Shown: positions 55,984 through 62,252, counted from the stretch's first letter. The stretch is DNA of 64,000 nt from Serripes groenlandicus (GCA_031761405.1 JASEVX010000008.1:38997800-39061799); one strand, 5' to 3'. The notes: a model not told the origin generated them from the sequence alone. Numbers and translations: made by a program.

Positions 55984-58900
55984 GAATAATAAGACAGTGG
56001 TGCAGAGGTAGAGCGTCGGCCTCTCACATCAAAGGTCCCTGGTCAAAGGTCCCTGGTTCGAGTCCCGTGATGAGCGGGTCCTGACTTTGGGATTTTTCCA
56101 CACAATCGGCGCGAGTACTGGTTAAGTATCCAGGAAGCAGACATCGAGCGTGATTAATATAAGCTTAAAGCTTGTTTCGCAATCGATGTAAAATAAATAA
56201 GTTTAAACTAAATAATAATTACGAAAAAAAACCATAATGGTTTTTTTCGCTTATAGTTAACGGGCGTGAGATTTTTTTTTTTTTTTTTTTTCAATAACCC
56301 ATGAAGCTTACTGAAATGAAACTGAAAAAAAATTCATGGGGGCCGCCATTTTGGATATGTATAAAAAGCAGACGTAAAACACAGATTGAAAATTATTGTC
56401 GACTTTTTAATCATTTTTTTTAAAATCGGTATTTTGGGTATGTATAAAATGAGCAGAAAAACACGGATTGAAAATTATTGTCGTCTTTTTAATCAATTTT
56501 TTTAAAATCGATATTTAAGATCATTAAAGTGCTGGAATTAACATTTGTACGAAAAGTTAAAAATAAATGGAAATCTAAGTCAAAAAAACGACAGCATTAG
56601 CCTTCTACGCCCGAAACTAAATTTTGACTGTATCGTAGCCAAAGAAGGACGTGACGTCATTTCCGTTACACTTCATCTTGGCGTAACGTCAATGGAGTGA
56701 CGTCGTTTCCCGCAAAAAAGTGGTATCAACATGAAAGACCCCTAATTCCTATACATGAGCTATTGACTCAATCATTCAAAGTGTAATTATTTATCAAACA
56801 TTGTGGCAAAAGGATAACTTTCTCATAAGGAGCAATTGTTCTTGTTGCGACAATCTTTTCCTAAATCATAGGCCTCTGAAACCGTCTCTAATAGGGAAAG
56901 GGTTTAGCAGAAATGTGACCCCTTACATAATTTGTCATAATGACTGCTTGAAAAAGGCAGTCGCCAGGTGGCATCAGAAAAGGGCTGATCTATTTGCTTC
57001 TTTACCATAATGCAGGTGATCGATTAAGGATCATCTTGGCCCTCATGTTTTAACCGCGTTCATTATAAATGTACTCCTTGATTTTCTGAAAGTCTTTACT
57101 TTATTATTTTCTGTTCGTAATAATAGACGACAGCAATAAGAATTGCAAATATGTTTTGATAATGCAAGACACATGCCATTAACATTATTATTGTCTAGTC
57201 AATTACTTATAAATCCGTATTTGTGGCCAAAGTATGCTCTTAAATTTTTGTTTATAATTATCTTGCGTTTTTTTCGTAAATAGGTAGCACCTATAGATAT
57301 ATTAATAATAATAATAATAAAGGCTTTATTTATAGAGGACACTCATTTGACATAGTACATGTATGCAAGTCAATCTTCAATGAGGGCCTCACACATAAAC
57401 AAAATGGAACGAAACATGAACAAACGTGTGTTACATATGAACTACTCTATGTTACAATATACATGTGATTATAATTATGGACTTAAAATTGATATGTCTA
57501 TTACTGTATCGTAGAACAGCCACATATCTAAATATTGTGCAGTTTCATGAAATACAATTGTACTACAATGTATTATGGAGGACCGGAAGTGGCTTATGTA
57601 AAACAAAAACAAAATGGACACGAAAGGCCATTTCCTTATATGGTCTCGACATATTAAACGGCTCTTCGCCAGCGGACTTATGAAAGTAATGTAGTATGAT
57701 ATCACAACGAGCAATTTCTCAGTTTCGTCCATTTATCAAAATCGTACATCGTAGAATCATTTATATTAAACACTTTATTCCTTCCTCATTATAGTACTTT
57801 TTAATGCAGAAGACTCTTTAACCCTGTCCCCTGAATACAATAAATCTGCAGCAAACGGCTTTGAAAATTCTTTCGAACAAAGATATTGCTATGTGTTGCG
57901 TTATGGTGTATGTAATGTTATTTGGGCCAGTGGCATTGAATAACTATTTGACTTTTTTTTAAATTTTAAAAACGCGGAATTGAACATTTTGGACCAAAAG
58001 AGGAACTTGCTTATTATGAACAACATCTCTTTTCGTCAAATTGTCTTAATATGCATAAATCTATTTCTTTATTTGGGAGATGGTTTTTAAGGTAAAGATT
58101 TTATTAACCATTACTCACATAAGGACGCTTTTTGACGCCTCTGTATTGGAAAACATTTGAAACAATGATTTCAACTCTATTCAATAATTACACTTCCATT
58201 TATATAGATTTTCCATAGTTTTGCCCTGATGCTTTCGAAGTCGTCTACTGCAGATTTCTTATATGTGCGAAAGGGTTAATATGTACACACTTTTAATTTC
58301 AGGAGGCATCTACCAGTCAGGCAGTCTACTCAACCTCAACCTTGGGCGGTCACATCCGGCGCTCTATTTAGCAAGTATGACGTCACTCCCCAACGTCGCG
58401 CCCGAGTCCAAAAAGAGACTATGCTGCTGCAAAGTGTCCCCTGACCTCTACTACTCCCTCAAACAAATGTGTGACCTGTCCCTGTTAAAAGACCCGATAT
58501 TTCTCATGTTTGTGATATCCAATTTCTTCACGAGTATCGGATTTAACATGCCATTTATATTCTTAATGGACAGGGCAGTTGACGAAGGGATTGACGGAGA
58601 TCAAGCGAAATGGCTCGTGTCCGCCATTGGTATTTCCAACACATTAGGGCGTGTGCTATTCGGATATTTAGCTGATAAGAAGGGCGTGAATAGACTTGTG
58701 CTGTACAATACAGCGTTGACAATCTGTGGCGTGGCCACTGCCTTATGTCCATTGTGTTCTAATTATCCTTTACTACTTGTATACGCCTGTGTCTTCGGAC
58801 TTTTTATAGGTAGGTGAAACCTTTTTCAAATAATGATAAAATGACCTGCTTCTTTCTAATTGGAGTCTTATTACCTCGTCTTAATGTATGGAGATAAGCG

Positions 58901-61514
58901 TTAAGCTAATGAGGATTACAATTCTAGTTTGGGTGTCTAAATATACATCTAGGTCCAAAGTACGTGCAGACGTCGGACCTAGTTTTCGAATATACCCGAA
59001 GAATGGTAAATTGTAGTGAAAACGATGCGTTAACAATCGTCGTTCTCATGTCCATAAGATAACATCCGAAGTATTTCACGCGGATAACATTCTTTTCTCT
59101 TTGGACAGACAGTCAGTCATTCATTCTATTAGCTCGTCTGTAACTCGGAAGAAAAAAAGTCGAGTTATTGTGAAACCCTTGGCGTCGTCTGCGTCTTCAG
59201 TGTCGTCCCAAAACTTTAACCTCATAACTCAAAAACCCGTCCGACATATTTAAATGAAACTGGGTACACATTGTGACAATATGTGGCGTGTATATACAAT
59301 GTCACATAACTCTGGCTTTAATATTTATTCAGTTATGCCATATTTTGAACTTAGAAATTCATGCAAAAGTGTTAATCTTGACCATAACTCAAAAGCCGTT
59401 TTAGCATTTACAAATTAAATTGGGTACACATGGTACTAGAGACAATACGCATATATAAACCAAATCCCATAACTCTGGCATTAGTCCTTACACAGTAATG
59501 CACATGTTTCGACTTAGAAAAACCAATCGAGTGTTGGCGTTCGCTCCGCGGCGCTCTTGTTTACAAAAGGAATGATAATGTGCCAGGGTCATCACCAGGC
59601 GCATCTTTCCGAAAGACTGCAAGCTGGTTGCTGGTTAAAGCATATGCGTGTACACATTCTATTTCATCGTTCGTGTTTTAATTACTTATTACCTTATATT
59701 ATTAGAGTACAGTTATTCAACACTATTTTATCTTGTATTTCAGGTGTGTATGTTTCATTAACATCTGTGGTACTTGTAGATTTACTGGGTTTGGAAATGT
59801 TAACGAACTCCTTTGGTATGTTGCTCATGTTCCAAGGAATTGCCACATTAATTGGTCCGCCTATAGCAGGTAATTATGTTCTTAAACTATCTTAGAATGG
59901 CTTTCAATAGCAGGTATACATATATAACAATAAAAATGAGGGGCGCTCTTTGATTTTCGATCGACCATTGTAGATTAAGACAACCCGTTCATCCGCGCAG
60001 ACTGAACTTAATCTGCACTGTTTGACAAATAGGAAAGTTTCAAGAAATATCTGACAAGCAGTATCCATTTGGATCCTTAACATGGATGCGCACGCAGATT
60101 GTATAGAAACATTGAATCATTTACAAAAACGCTATCATATAAACTGTACAAAAGTGCCTTAAATCCTGAAAAGTATCTATTTATATCGTTACCATATCTG
60201 TATAAGAAACTATTATCAAATTTCAGATGTTCAGGGCATTACTTAATGATTGAAAAGGGTCGGCATATACAAATTGACAGAAACCTACGGCATTGCCAAT
60301 ATTGTCTGAGAAATAATATCTATGCTATTGAAGACGAAAAACACTTTCTGCCTTGGTGTCCGTTATATGAAGAATTGTAAAATGCTCTTTTCTTACAAGA
60401 ATGATTAAATTACAATACATGTGCTAATTTATTTGTGATTATTATGTCGGACAGTCCTTACCAGGGCATCATTGCACTTGCAAAGTAATTGGACCTGGCA
60501 TTCGACAAAAGGAAAAATAGTTAAGCACGTAACTGTTTATTTAGTCTCATATGTATTTGGTAAATGAATCTTGTACCACACACTGATCCACCATGTTAAG
60601 TGATTTGTTCAGGACATTCCACCAACAACCGCCATAGTAAAATTACTTTTGTAATGTTAACTATAATCATGTTCACAACTACTTTCATGATCTTTGGTAA
60701 AATCAAAGTGTATTTTGGGCCGGAGGCCTTGTATTACTGAATACGGTGGCACTGAGGTGACATCCGCAACACTTTATTTATATTGTGGCCACAACTTAGT
60801 AACTTGTGGCCACAAGATAAAAAGTTGTGGCCACAATTTACTAAGTTGTGCCCACAACTAAGTTTAGCCAATCAAAACAGCAGTTTCATCTTTGCTGCTT
60901 TATGGTCCCTGTCTTCGTCCATATTATTCACTTTTGTTGAGTACAAATGGCGTTTTAGTATCAGGGGAGGTTACTGTGTTATTACCATAAAGCAGCAAAG
61001 ATGAAACGGCTAACTTGTGGCCACACCTTAGTAAATTGTGGCCACAACTTATTTATCTTGTGGCCACAACTTAATAAATTGTGGCCACAGCTTACTAAGT
61101 TGTGGCCACAATATAAATAAAGTGTTGCGGATGTCACCTCACTGCCAAAGAAACTGAATAAAAATACAATTACTAAAAAAAATAAAAATAAAAAAATAGA
61201 AAAAATAATCACGCATGATGTCTGCTTTCTGGAGACATAACCAGTACTTGCTCCGTTTGCGTAAACAAATCCCAAGCTTGAAGATGACGTTATTGCGATT
61301 TATCACTGAGGTATTCTAATCAATTTCAGGTTGGCTGTACGACGCAACGGGAAGCTATGACGTATCATTTATTGTGGCGGGAGTTATTGTTGCTATAAGC
61401 GGTGTTATGTTGTACTTCATTCCACTTGTTCGAAAATGCCTTGACATTAAGGAATTGAAAAAGGCGGATTACTCAGAGGCACCATTAGATGATCAACAAG
61501 CTGCCGTAGCTTAG
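40328..61514 (+). CDS. Monocarboxylate transporter-like protein (SLC16 family), six coding exons
   Basis: Joining 40328-40646, 52259-52402, 54776-55396, 58303-58809, 59744-59869 and 61330-61514 gives 633 codons plus TAG. Every junction splits a glycine codon in phase 1. The product is a 12-helix major-facilitator transporter of the plasma membrane, expected to move small carboxylates or related metabolites. Diagnostic features are the SLC16 motif DGGWGW (residues 49-54) before helix 1 and the second signature [14 protein letters not shown] (171-184) entering helix 5. A long cytosolic loop (about 229-423) separates helices 6 and 7. The arginine of helix 8 is present (R478), but the position four residues before it is Asn474. 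The Asp and Arg at this spacing (D302/R306 of MCT1) serve proton-coupled lactate transport, so substrate and coupling may differ here. The wording resembles the vertebrate MCT9/12/14 group, but orthology is not established. Introns total about 19 kb and are repeat-filled. Confidence 0.96.
40647..41558 (+). other. Start of intron 1, no feature recognised
   Basis: The frame of exon 1 runs 13 codons past the donor to TAA at 40685. An FB-A right-end scrap is near 41.46-41.53 kb. No further exon is recognised. Confidence 0.5.
41559..41897 (+). repeat. Diverged dispersed repeat in intron 1
   Basis: GAAAATCCGGATCAGCAAGT to GCAGTATTCATTCGGTATAC resembles segments near 60.0 kb and 47.93 kb. The 112-codon open frame across it has no recognisable domain and I do not call it a gene. 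Confidence 0.4.
41900..42087 (+). mobile_element. S2 SINE, head-truncated
   Basis: It starts near GACTTTAAAAATGGTAGGCA and keeps TTGCGGGGTTAGCATTACGA and the TTACCCAGCAAACGCC part. It ends in CAATCAATCAATC. Confidence 0.82.
42456..42666. mobile_element. FB-D foldback element, copy 3
   Basis: AACCCTTTCAGTGCCGAATT at the left and GACGTTGAAAGAGTTA at the right. The central hairpin is GGTGAGACAGCTCGTTACGA / GCTGACTCCCCTGAATCTG. Confidence 0.8.
42667..43521 (+). other. Intron 1, unassigned
   Basis: No exon or repeat family recognised. Confidence 0.4.
43522..43749. mobile_element. FB-A foldback element
   Basis: The ends are TTAACACTTTCCCTCATTTA and GTATGAGGGAAAGGGTTAA. The arms are GCAGCAGACGACTTTTGAAA and GTCGTCTGCTACAG. 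The hairpin is preserved but imperfect. Confidence 0.87.
44004..44253. mobile_element. FB-A foldback element, diverged
   Basis: It starts TTAATCCTTTCTCACG and ends near GGGGAAAGGAGGTTAA. The right terminus seems duplicated (GTATGAGGGGAAGG, then GGGGAAAGGAGG). Confidence 0.75.
44360..44585 (+). mobile_element. S2 SINE
   Basis: Head TGTAGTGGTAGAGCGTCCGC with B-box GGGTTCGATCCCC, body AAAAATGGTAGTAATGGCTG. It is cut off after CAGGAAACGCCGTGATATAA without a tail. Confidence 0.83.
44676..44870 (+). mobile_element. S3 SINE
   Basis: The tRNA-like head AGTGCAGTGGTAGAGCGTCG with B-box GGGTTCGAATCCCATGATGA is followed by TCCAGGAAGCAGACCTCGAG. It ends GCTTGTTTCGCAATAG plus AAATAAAT. The second copy is at 56.0 kb. 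Confidence 0.78.
44944..45177. mobile_element. FB-A foldback element
   Basis: GTAACCCTTTCCCACATATA and GTATGCGGGAAAGGGGTAA ends. The hairpin half ATTGCCCATAATGAGCAATT is preserved. The terminal TTAA has mutated on both sides. Confidence 0.8.
45340..45656 (+). mobile_element. S1 SINE, full-length, with 12-bp TSD, nested in an S2 remnant
   Basis: The element (45352-45644) has an intact head (CCGAGCCCCGGTAGCTCAGT, GTGAGTTCGAATCCCGGCTC), a full body and a CAATCAATCAA tail. TTGTCGCTCAGG flanks it at 45340-45351 and 45645-45656. The target itself is S2-like (CTTGTCGCTCAGG ... GAGTGTGGGGTTAA, continuing to 45730). This is the best S1 reference copy here. Confidence 0.92.
45876..46080. mobile_element. 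FB-C element, right-truncated
   Basis: CAGGGGCGTAGCTCCCTTTA, then the same lead-in and FB-B-type middle as the 39.1-kb copy (CTGCGTAATGTATCGACCAG). It stops at CAGAAAATCCATAAATGG, where an S2 begins. Confidence 0.75.
46082..46320 (+). mobile_element. S2 SINE
   Basis: ACCGCATTGGTGGTGTAGTG head, GGTCGCGGGTTCGATC B-box, body and CGGCGTAAAGCTCCAATTAA tail. Confidence 0.82.
46331..46488 (+). mobile_element. S2 SINE, head-truncated
   Basis: ATGGTAGTAATGGCTTTCCT to GAAAGCGGCTTTAAACAAAA; it follows another S2 in the same direction. Confidence 0.75.
46489..47166 (+). other. Intron 1, mostly unassigned, with an S1 tail
   Basis: 46703-46785 is the minus-strand 3' end of an S1 (GATTGATTGATTTGGGTTCA, CACGGCGGCCAGTTCACAT). 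Nothing else is recognised. Confidence 0.5.
47167..47383. mobile_element. FB-D foldback element, copy 4
   Basis: TTAACTCTTTCAGCGCC and GGCGCTGAAAGAGTTAA are perfectly inverse ends. The hairpin GCAAACAATGCTGATTTCAG pairs with CTGAAATCAGCATTGTTTGC around AGCACGTAACGAGCT. This copy shows the family's structure most clearly. Confidence 0.92.
47527..47787. mobile_element. FB-D foldback element, copy 5, with arm duplication
   Basis: TTAACTCTCTCTCTCTC (the end merges with a CT repeat), then ACAAACAATGCCGATTCAGG. A second, similar arm follows (TATGCAGCTTCAGGTGAGAC) with the apex AGCTCATAACGAGCT. The right end has TTCGTGAAATTCGGC. Confidence 0.72.
48000..48462 (+). repeat. P5: pearl-like dispersed repeat
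   Basis: It contains GTCGTCTGCGTCGTCCGCGT and two diverged 160-170-bp units (AATGAAACTTGGTGCACACG; AATGAAATTTGGTACACGTG). It ends GCGTTCGCTTCGCGGCACTC TTGTTTT. P6 at 59.1-59.6 kb is the same family. Confidence 0.75.
48488..48750 (+). mobile_element. S1 SINE
   Basis: CTCGGTAGCTAAGTCGGTAG head, body with GCAGCCAGTTGCTTTGAAAG, ending after CTGTGATATGACTGAACTAT, where an FB-A starts. Confidence 0.8.
48752..48979. mobile_element. FB-A foldback element, full-length
   Basis: The ends are TTAACCCTTTCCCTCATATA and GTATGAGGGAAAGGGTTAA. The apex is GCACAAAACGTGC, the paired-change variant in reverse orientation. Confidence 0.9.
48980..49489 (+). other. Intron 1, unassigned
   Basis: No exon or repeat family recognised. 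Confidence 0.4.
49490..49625 (-). mobile_element. S2 SINE fragment
   Basis: On the minus strand: TTGTAGTGGTAGTGCGTCCC, GCGGGTTTGATCCACGGCCG and the start of the body. The 3' half is lost. Confidence 0.68.
49626..50084 (+). other. Intron 1, unassigned
   Basis: No recognised feature. Confidence 0.4.
50085..50212. mobile_element. FB-I: short mariner-like foldback element
   Basis: GGGATGTTCCGAAAAAT and the inverse of CTTTTCGAACATCCC form imperfect ends next to TA dinucleotides. The length and TA flanks suit a Tc1/mariner MITE, but only one copy is present. Confidence 0.45.
50454..50720 (+). mobile_element. S2 SINE, full-length
   Basis: GACCGCCTCGGTGGTGTAGT head, GGGTTCGATCACCGGCCGGG B-box, whole body, tail GCGTAAAACACAAATCAATC. 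Confidence 0.88.
50755..51010 (+). mobile_element. S1 SINE, 5'-truncated, diverged
   Basis: Starts CAAAATGGTATGCGACAAGC, keeps CCAGCCAGTTGCTTGGAAAG, and ends in a long AATCAATCAATCAATCAATC tail. It lies just downstream of an S2. Confidence 0.72.
51111..51306. mobile_element. FB-A foldback element, right end missing
   Basis: CAACCCTTTCCCACATACAA at the left, apex GCTCGTTTTGAGC, stops after GCCGTCTGCTGCAACTC. Confidence 0.82.
51660..51912. mobile_element. FB-A foldback element with a (GT)n expansion
   Basis: TTTACCCATTTCCCATATAT at the left, the hairpin half GAGCAATTTCTCCTTTTGTC in the middle. At the right end the usual ATATGAGGGAAAGG is replaced by a GTGTGTGTGT run (51872-51896) before GGAAAAAGGATAA. 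Confidence 0.72.
51945..52294 (+). repeat. Tandem triplication of the exon 2 splice acceptor
   Basis: The segment TGTCTAACCGTCTCTATGTC starts at 51945, 52053 and 52179. Each time it is followed by a copy of the intron end and the first about 37 nt of exon 2. Copy 1 has lost the acceptor (GATCTATGATCCCGTCGCC). Copy 2 keeps TATTTCAG|GCCCC at 52143/52144. Copy 3 is the real exon start at 52259. Use of copy 2 with read-through would add 115 nt and reach an in-frame TAG at 52239-52241. Confidence 0.93.
52259..52402 (+). CDS. Transporter coding exon 2
   Basis: 144 nt in phase 1-1, residues 107-155. It encodes the end of helix 2, the NRYGCR turn (115-120) and helices 3 and 4 ([29 protein letters not shown]). 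The acceptor is TATTTCAG|GCC and the donor TCAG|GTAAGT. It is the third and only complete copy in the tandem triplication. Confidence 0.95.
52505..53005 (+). repeat. P4: pearl-like dispersed repeat in intron 2
   Basis: About three diverged units of roughly 150 bp carry CAAAGGTCAATGTCACGGTG, GAGGTCAAGGTCACAGTGAC and CAAAGGTCAATGTCATAGTG. It closes with a CTCTTGTT end. It starts about 100 nt after exon 2. Confidence 0.65.
53103..53314. mobile_element. FB-A foldback element in intron 2
   Basis: TTAACCCTTTCCCTCATACG and TATATGAGGAAAAGGGTTAA ends, apex GCTCGTTTTGAGC. A further FB-A left-end scrap is at 53354-53420. Confidence 0.9.
53497..53940 (-). mobile_element. S2 SINE (minus) interrupted by an S4 SINE
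   Basis: The left half (GCCGCTTTCAACAGTAGTTC to 53589) and right half (53833, GCTTACCCAAC, onwards to the head near GGTATGACCCGGCCAGGGAT) make one minus-strand S2. The S4 and its 12-bp duplication separate them. Confidence 0.82.
53578..53832 (-). mobile_element. S4 SINE, full-length, with 12-bp target-site duplication
   Basis: On the minus strand: CGCTGTGGTCGAGTGGTTAG A-box, TCCCGGGTTCGATCCCCGGT B-box, a body with AGTGCCCTTGGGCAAGGCAC, then a CATTCATTCATTC tail. TCGGTAGTTATG flanks it at 53578-53589 and 53821-53832. The head looks tRNA-Ser-like. Confidence 0.92.
54181..54443. mobile_element. FB-B foldback element in intron 2
   Basis: TGAGCCGTCCCGCGAGAAAA and TTTTCTCGCGGGACGGCTCA, perfectly inverse ends. 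It is among the best-preserved copies. Confidence 0.9.
54579..54724 (+). repeat. (TTC)n microsatellite before exon 3
   Basis: About 48 uninterrupted CTT/TTC units except for one extra-T slip near 54600, all pyrimidine on the sense strand. It ends 51 nt before the exon 3 acceptor. Poly-Lys and poly-Phe frames across it are artefacts. Confidence 0.97.
54776..55396 (+). CDS. Transporter coding exon 3
   Basis: 621 nt, residues 155-362. It completes helix 4 ([15 protein letters not shown]), then carries the [14 protein letters not shown] signature, helix 5 ([20 protein letters not shown]) and helix 6 ([20 protein letters not shown]). Its last 130 residues form most of the Ser/Thr/His-rich cytosolic loop, which is long for the family. 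The acceptor TTATTCCAG lies 51 nt after a TTC microsatellite. The donor CCAG|GTAAGA is followed within 20 nt by an FB-A element. Confidence 0.95.
55415..55633. mobile_element. FB-A foldback element at the start of intron 3
   Basis: TAAACCCTTTCCCTCATACG to TATGAGGGAAAGGATTAA, apex GCTCGTTTTGAGC. It begins about 18 nt after the exon 3 donor. Confidence 0.88.
55735..55992 (+). mobile_element. LINE 3' terminus with (TAA)n tail, in intron 3
   Basis: From 55759 the plus frame reads RGHKQKLYK, a TGA stop, HCRINIRT, then [32 protein letters not shown] and a stop at about 55911. RVVNPWNxLPExVVxAxSVNxFK is the familiar extreme C-terminus of CR1/L2-like LINE reverse transcriptases. The TGA marks decay. 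A TAA/AAT microsatellite (55918-55992) follows as its tail. Confidence 0.88.
55996..56210 (+). mobile_element. S3 SINE
   Basis: Head GTGGTGCAGAGGTAGAGCGT, a small internal duplication (CAAAGGTCCCTGGT twice), B-box GGTTCGAGTCCCGTGATGAG, body TCCAGGAAGCAGACATCGAG, end GCTTGTTTCGCAATCG. Confidence 0.8.
56221..56780 (+). other. Intron 3, hairpin and a local duplication
   Basis: CGAAAAAAAACC and GGTTTTTTTCG form a hairpin at 56222-56249, and a T-run follows at 56273-56292. A segment with CACAGATTGAAAATTATTGT near 56380 recurs near 56461, a diverged tandem duplication of about 85 bp. No exon is seen. Confidence 0.5.
56795..56909. mobile_element. FB-A fragment, followed by a P-type end
   Basis: AACATTGTGGCAAAAGGATA / GGAGCAATTGTTCTTG is the hairpin and AGGGAAAGGGTTTA the right end. 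At 57008-57052 GCAGGTGATCGATTAAGG to TTGGCCCTCATGTTTT is the tail of a P-type repeat. Confidence 0.65.
57053..57817 (+). other. Intron 3, unassigned
   Basis: An AATAATAATAATAAAGGCTT stretch at 57303-57330 could be the tail of a minus-strand LINE, but no coding match is visible. No exon recognised. Confidence 0.4.
57818..58050. mobile_element. FB-A foldback element, diverged
   Basis: TTAACCCTGTCCCCTGAATA, GCAGCAAACGGCTTTGAAAA, and a decayed hairpin (GGACCAAAAGAGGAACTTGC / ACATCTCTTTTCGTC). Confidence 0.65.
58103..58279. mobile_element. FB-A foldback element ending 23 nt before exon 4
   Basis: TTAACCATTACTCACATAAG at the left, GTCGTCTACTGCAGATTTC and GTGCGAAAGGGTTAA at the right; the hairpin is mostly deleted. 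The terminal TTAAT matches the yUnAy branch-point pattern, with its A (58278) about 24 nt from the acceptor AG. Confidence 0.8.
58303..58809 (+). CDS. Transporter coding exon 4
   Basis: 507 nt, residues 362-531. It holds the loop's end with a Cys cluster ([10 protein letters not shown]), then helices 7 ([20 protein letters not shown]), 8 ([20 protein letters not shown]), 9 and most of 10. N474 and R478 sit at the positions I align to D302 and R306 of MCT1. The acceptor is TTTTAATTTCAG and the donor TATAG|GTAGGT. Confidence 0.95.
58810..59139 (+). other. Intron 4, first part, unassigned
   Basis: No recognised feature. Confidence 0.4.
59140..59562 (+). repeat. P6: pearl-like dispersed repeat in intron 4
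   Basis: It has a GGCGTCGTCTGCGTC tract, two diverged units (AATGAAACTGGGTACACATT; AATTAAATTGGGTACACATG) and the end GGCGTTCGCTCCGCGGCGCT CTTGTTT. It belongs to the same family as P5. Confidence 0.75.
59744..59869 (+). CDS. Transporter coding exon 5
   Basis: 126 nt, residues 531-573: end of helix 10 ([19 protein letters not shown]) and helix 11 ([20 protein letters not shown]). The acceptor is TTGTATTTCAG and the donor AGCAG|GTAATT. The P6 repeat ends about 180 nt upstream. Confidence 0.95.
60080..60400 (+). mobile_element. LINE ORF2 tail fragment in intron 5
   Basis: The plus frame from 60099 includes [18 protein letters not shown], then a CCHC-type knuckle (CQYC ... HFLPWC) and PLYEEL, then a stop followed in frame by NALFLQE. 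The knuckle arrangement matches the 34.7-kb LINE tail, but the sequences differ, so it is a separate old insertion. Both ends are truncated. Confidence 0.75.
60748..61146. mobile_element. FB-H: large inverted repeat carrying nine TTGTGGCCACAA palindromes
   Basis: The left end GGCACTGAGGTGACATCCGC and the right inverse GCGGATGTCACCTCACTGCC begin arms of about 150-160 bp. They meet near CAGCAAAGATGAAAC and its partner. Palindromes start at 60783, 60804, 60825, 60846, 61015, 61036, 61058, 61079 and 61100. Six match all 12 bases and three carry one substitution. No open frame belongs to it. No target duplication is clear. Confidence 0.85.
61330..61514 (+). CDS. Transporter coding exon 6 and stop
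   Basis: Residues 573-633: [20 protein letters not shown] opens helix 12, then a short acidic cytosolic tail ([17 protein letters not shown]) and TAG at 61512. The GWLYDxTGSYD-like sequence before helix 12 is usual for SLC16 proteins, which supports the frame to the end. Confidence 0.95.
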
Positions 61515-61727
61515 AAATGTGTTGGGAATAATGCCTTTGCACACAAACAAAATACTGGTTCACCTGGCAAACAACTGCATGGACGCAGTGGTTGACGTAT
61601 TCACAGGAAGCAGGAAAGAGAACTTGCATATGCGATGAATCAAGATGAACCAAATGGTGGTTTTTCTTCCGGAAAATCAAAGTGGTAATGAATCATACCT
61701 ATGGTGTGTTATGAAGATTGATTTTTA

Positions 61728-61733
61728 AATAAA
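61728..61733 (+). terminator. Polyadenylation signal of the transporter
   Basis: AATAAA lies 214 nt after the stop codon and is followed by a U/GU-rich stretch (TTTCTTTTTCTGGTGGAGTT). Cleavage is therefore expected near 61750, about 40 bp before the FB-E element at 61793. Confidence 0.7.
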
Positions 61734-61792
61734 TGCGCACCTTTCTTTTTCTGGTGGAGTTTATTCGGGGACCTTAAACCGTACCCACATCT

Positions 61793-62038
61793 CGAGGGCT
61801 TGGCGTGAAACGGTTGTAACTTAAACGGGCATTTTTTTACCAAGGTTAATCACCTCGCCATAAAGTCTTTATAAGCGTTAAATCATTTTTCTTGGTAAAC
61901 AATGGAAATTTAGGTGCCATTGCTCGTTCTGAAAAATGGCACCTAAATTTGCATTGTTTACAAAGGGGTCAAAATTGCCCCTAAACCAGGGTTTTCAAAA
62001 TAGGATTTTAGTTACAACCGTTTCACGCCAAGCCCTCG
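61793..62038. mobile_element. FB-E foldback element, copy 3, TSD ATCT
   Basis: Ends CGAGGGCTTGGCGTGAAACG and CGTTTCACGCCAAGCCCTCG; ATCT at 61789-61792 and 62039-62042. One arm of the apex has mutated (TTCTGAAAAATGG). It is 246 bp, about 60 bp past the transporter's polyadenylation signal. Confidence 0.93.
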
Positions 62039-62042
62039 ATCT

Positions 62043-62252
62043 ACACGCTCTCGGACACATTTGCAGCTGCCAACCATTGAAATAATTGTGACAAAAAGCA
62101 GAAACTCATAACGAGCATGTTCTACTTTTACCACAATTATTTCAACTTTACTCAATTATTATTTGTTTCACTAATAGAAATGTTTTATATTTTTTACTAG
62201 ACTTTTCCAAAAGTCGTCTGCTTCAGATTTGTTTTTTATGTGGAATAGGGCT
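62043..62252. mobile_element. FB-A foldback element, diverged
   Basis: GTGACAAAAAGCAGAAACTC / GAGCATGTTCTACTTTTACC hairpin remnant, then AAGTCGTCTGCTTCAGATTT. The terminal repeats are lost. Confidence 0.6.
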
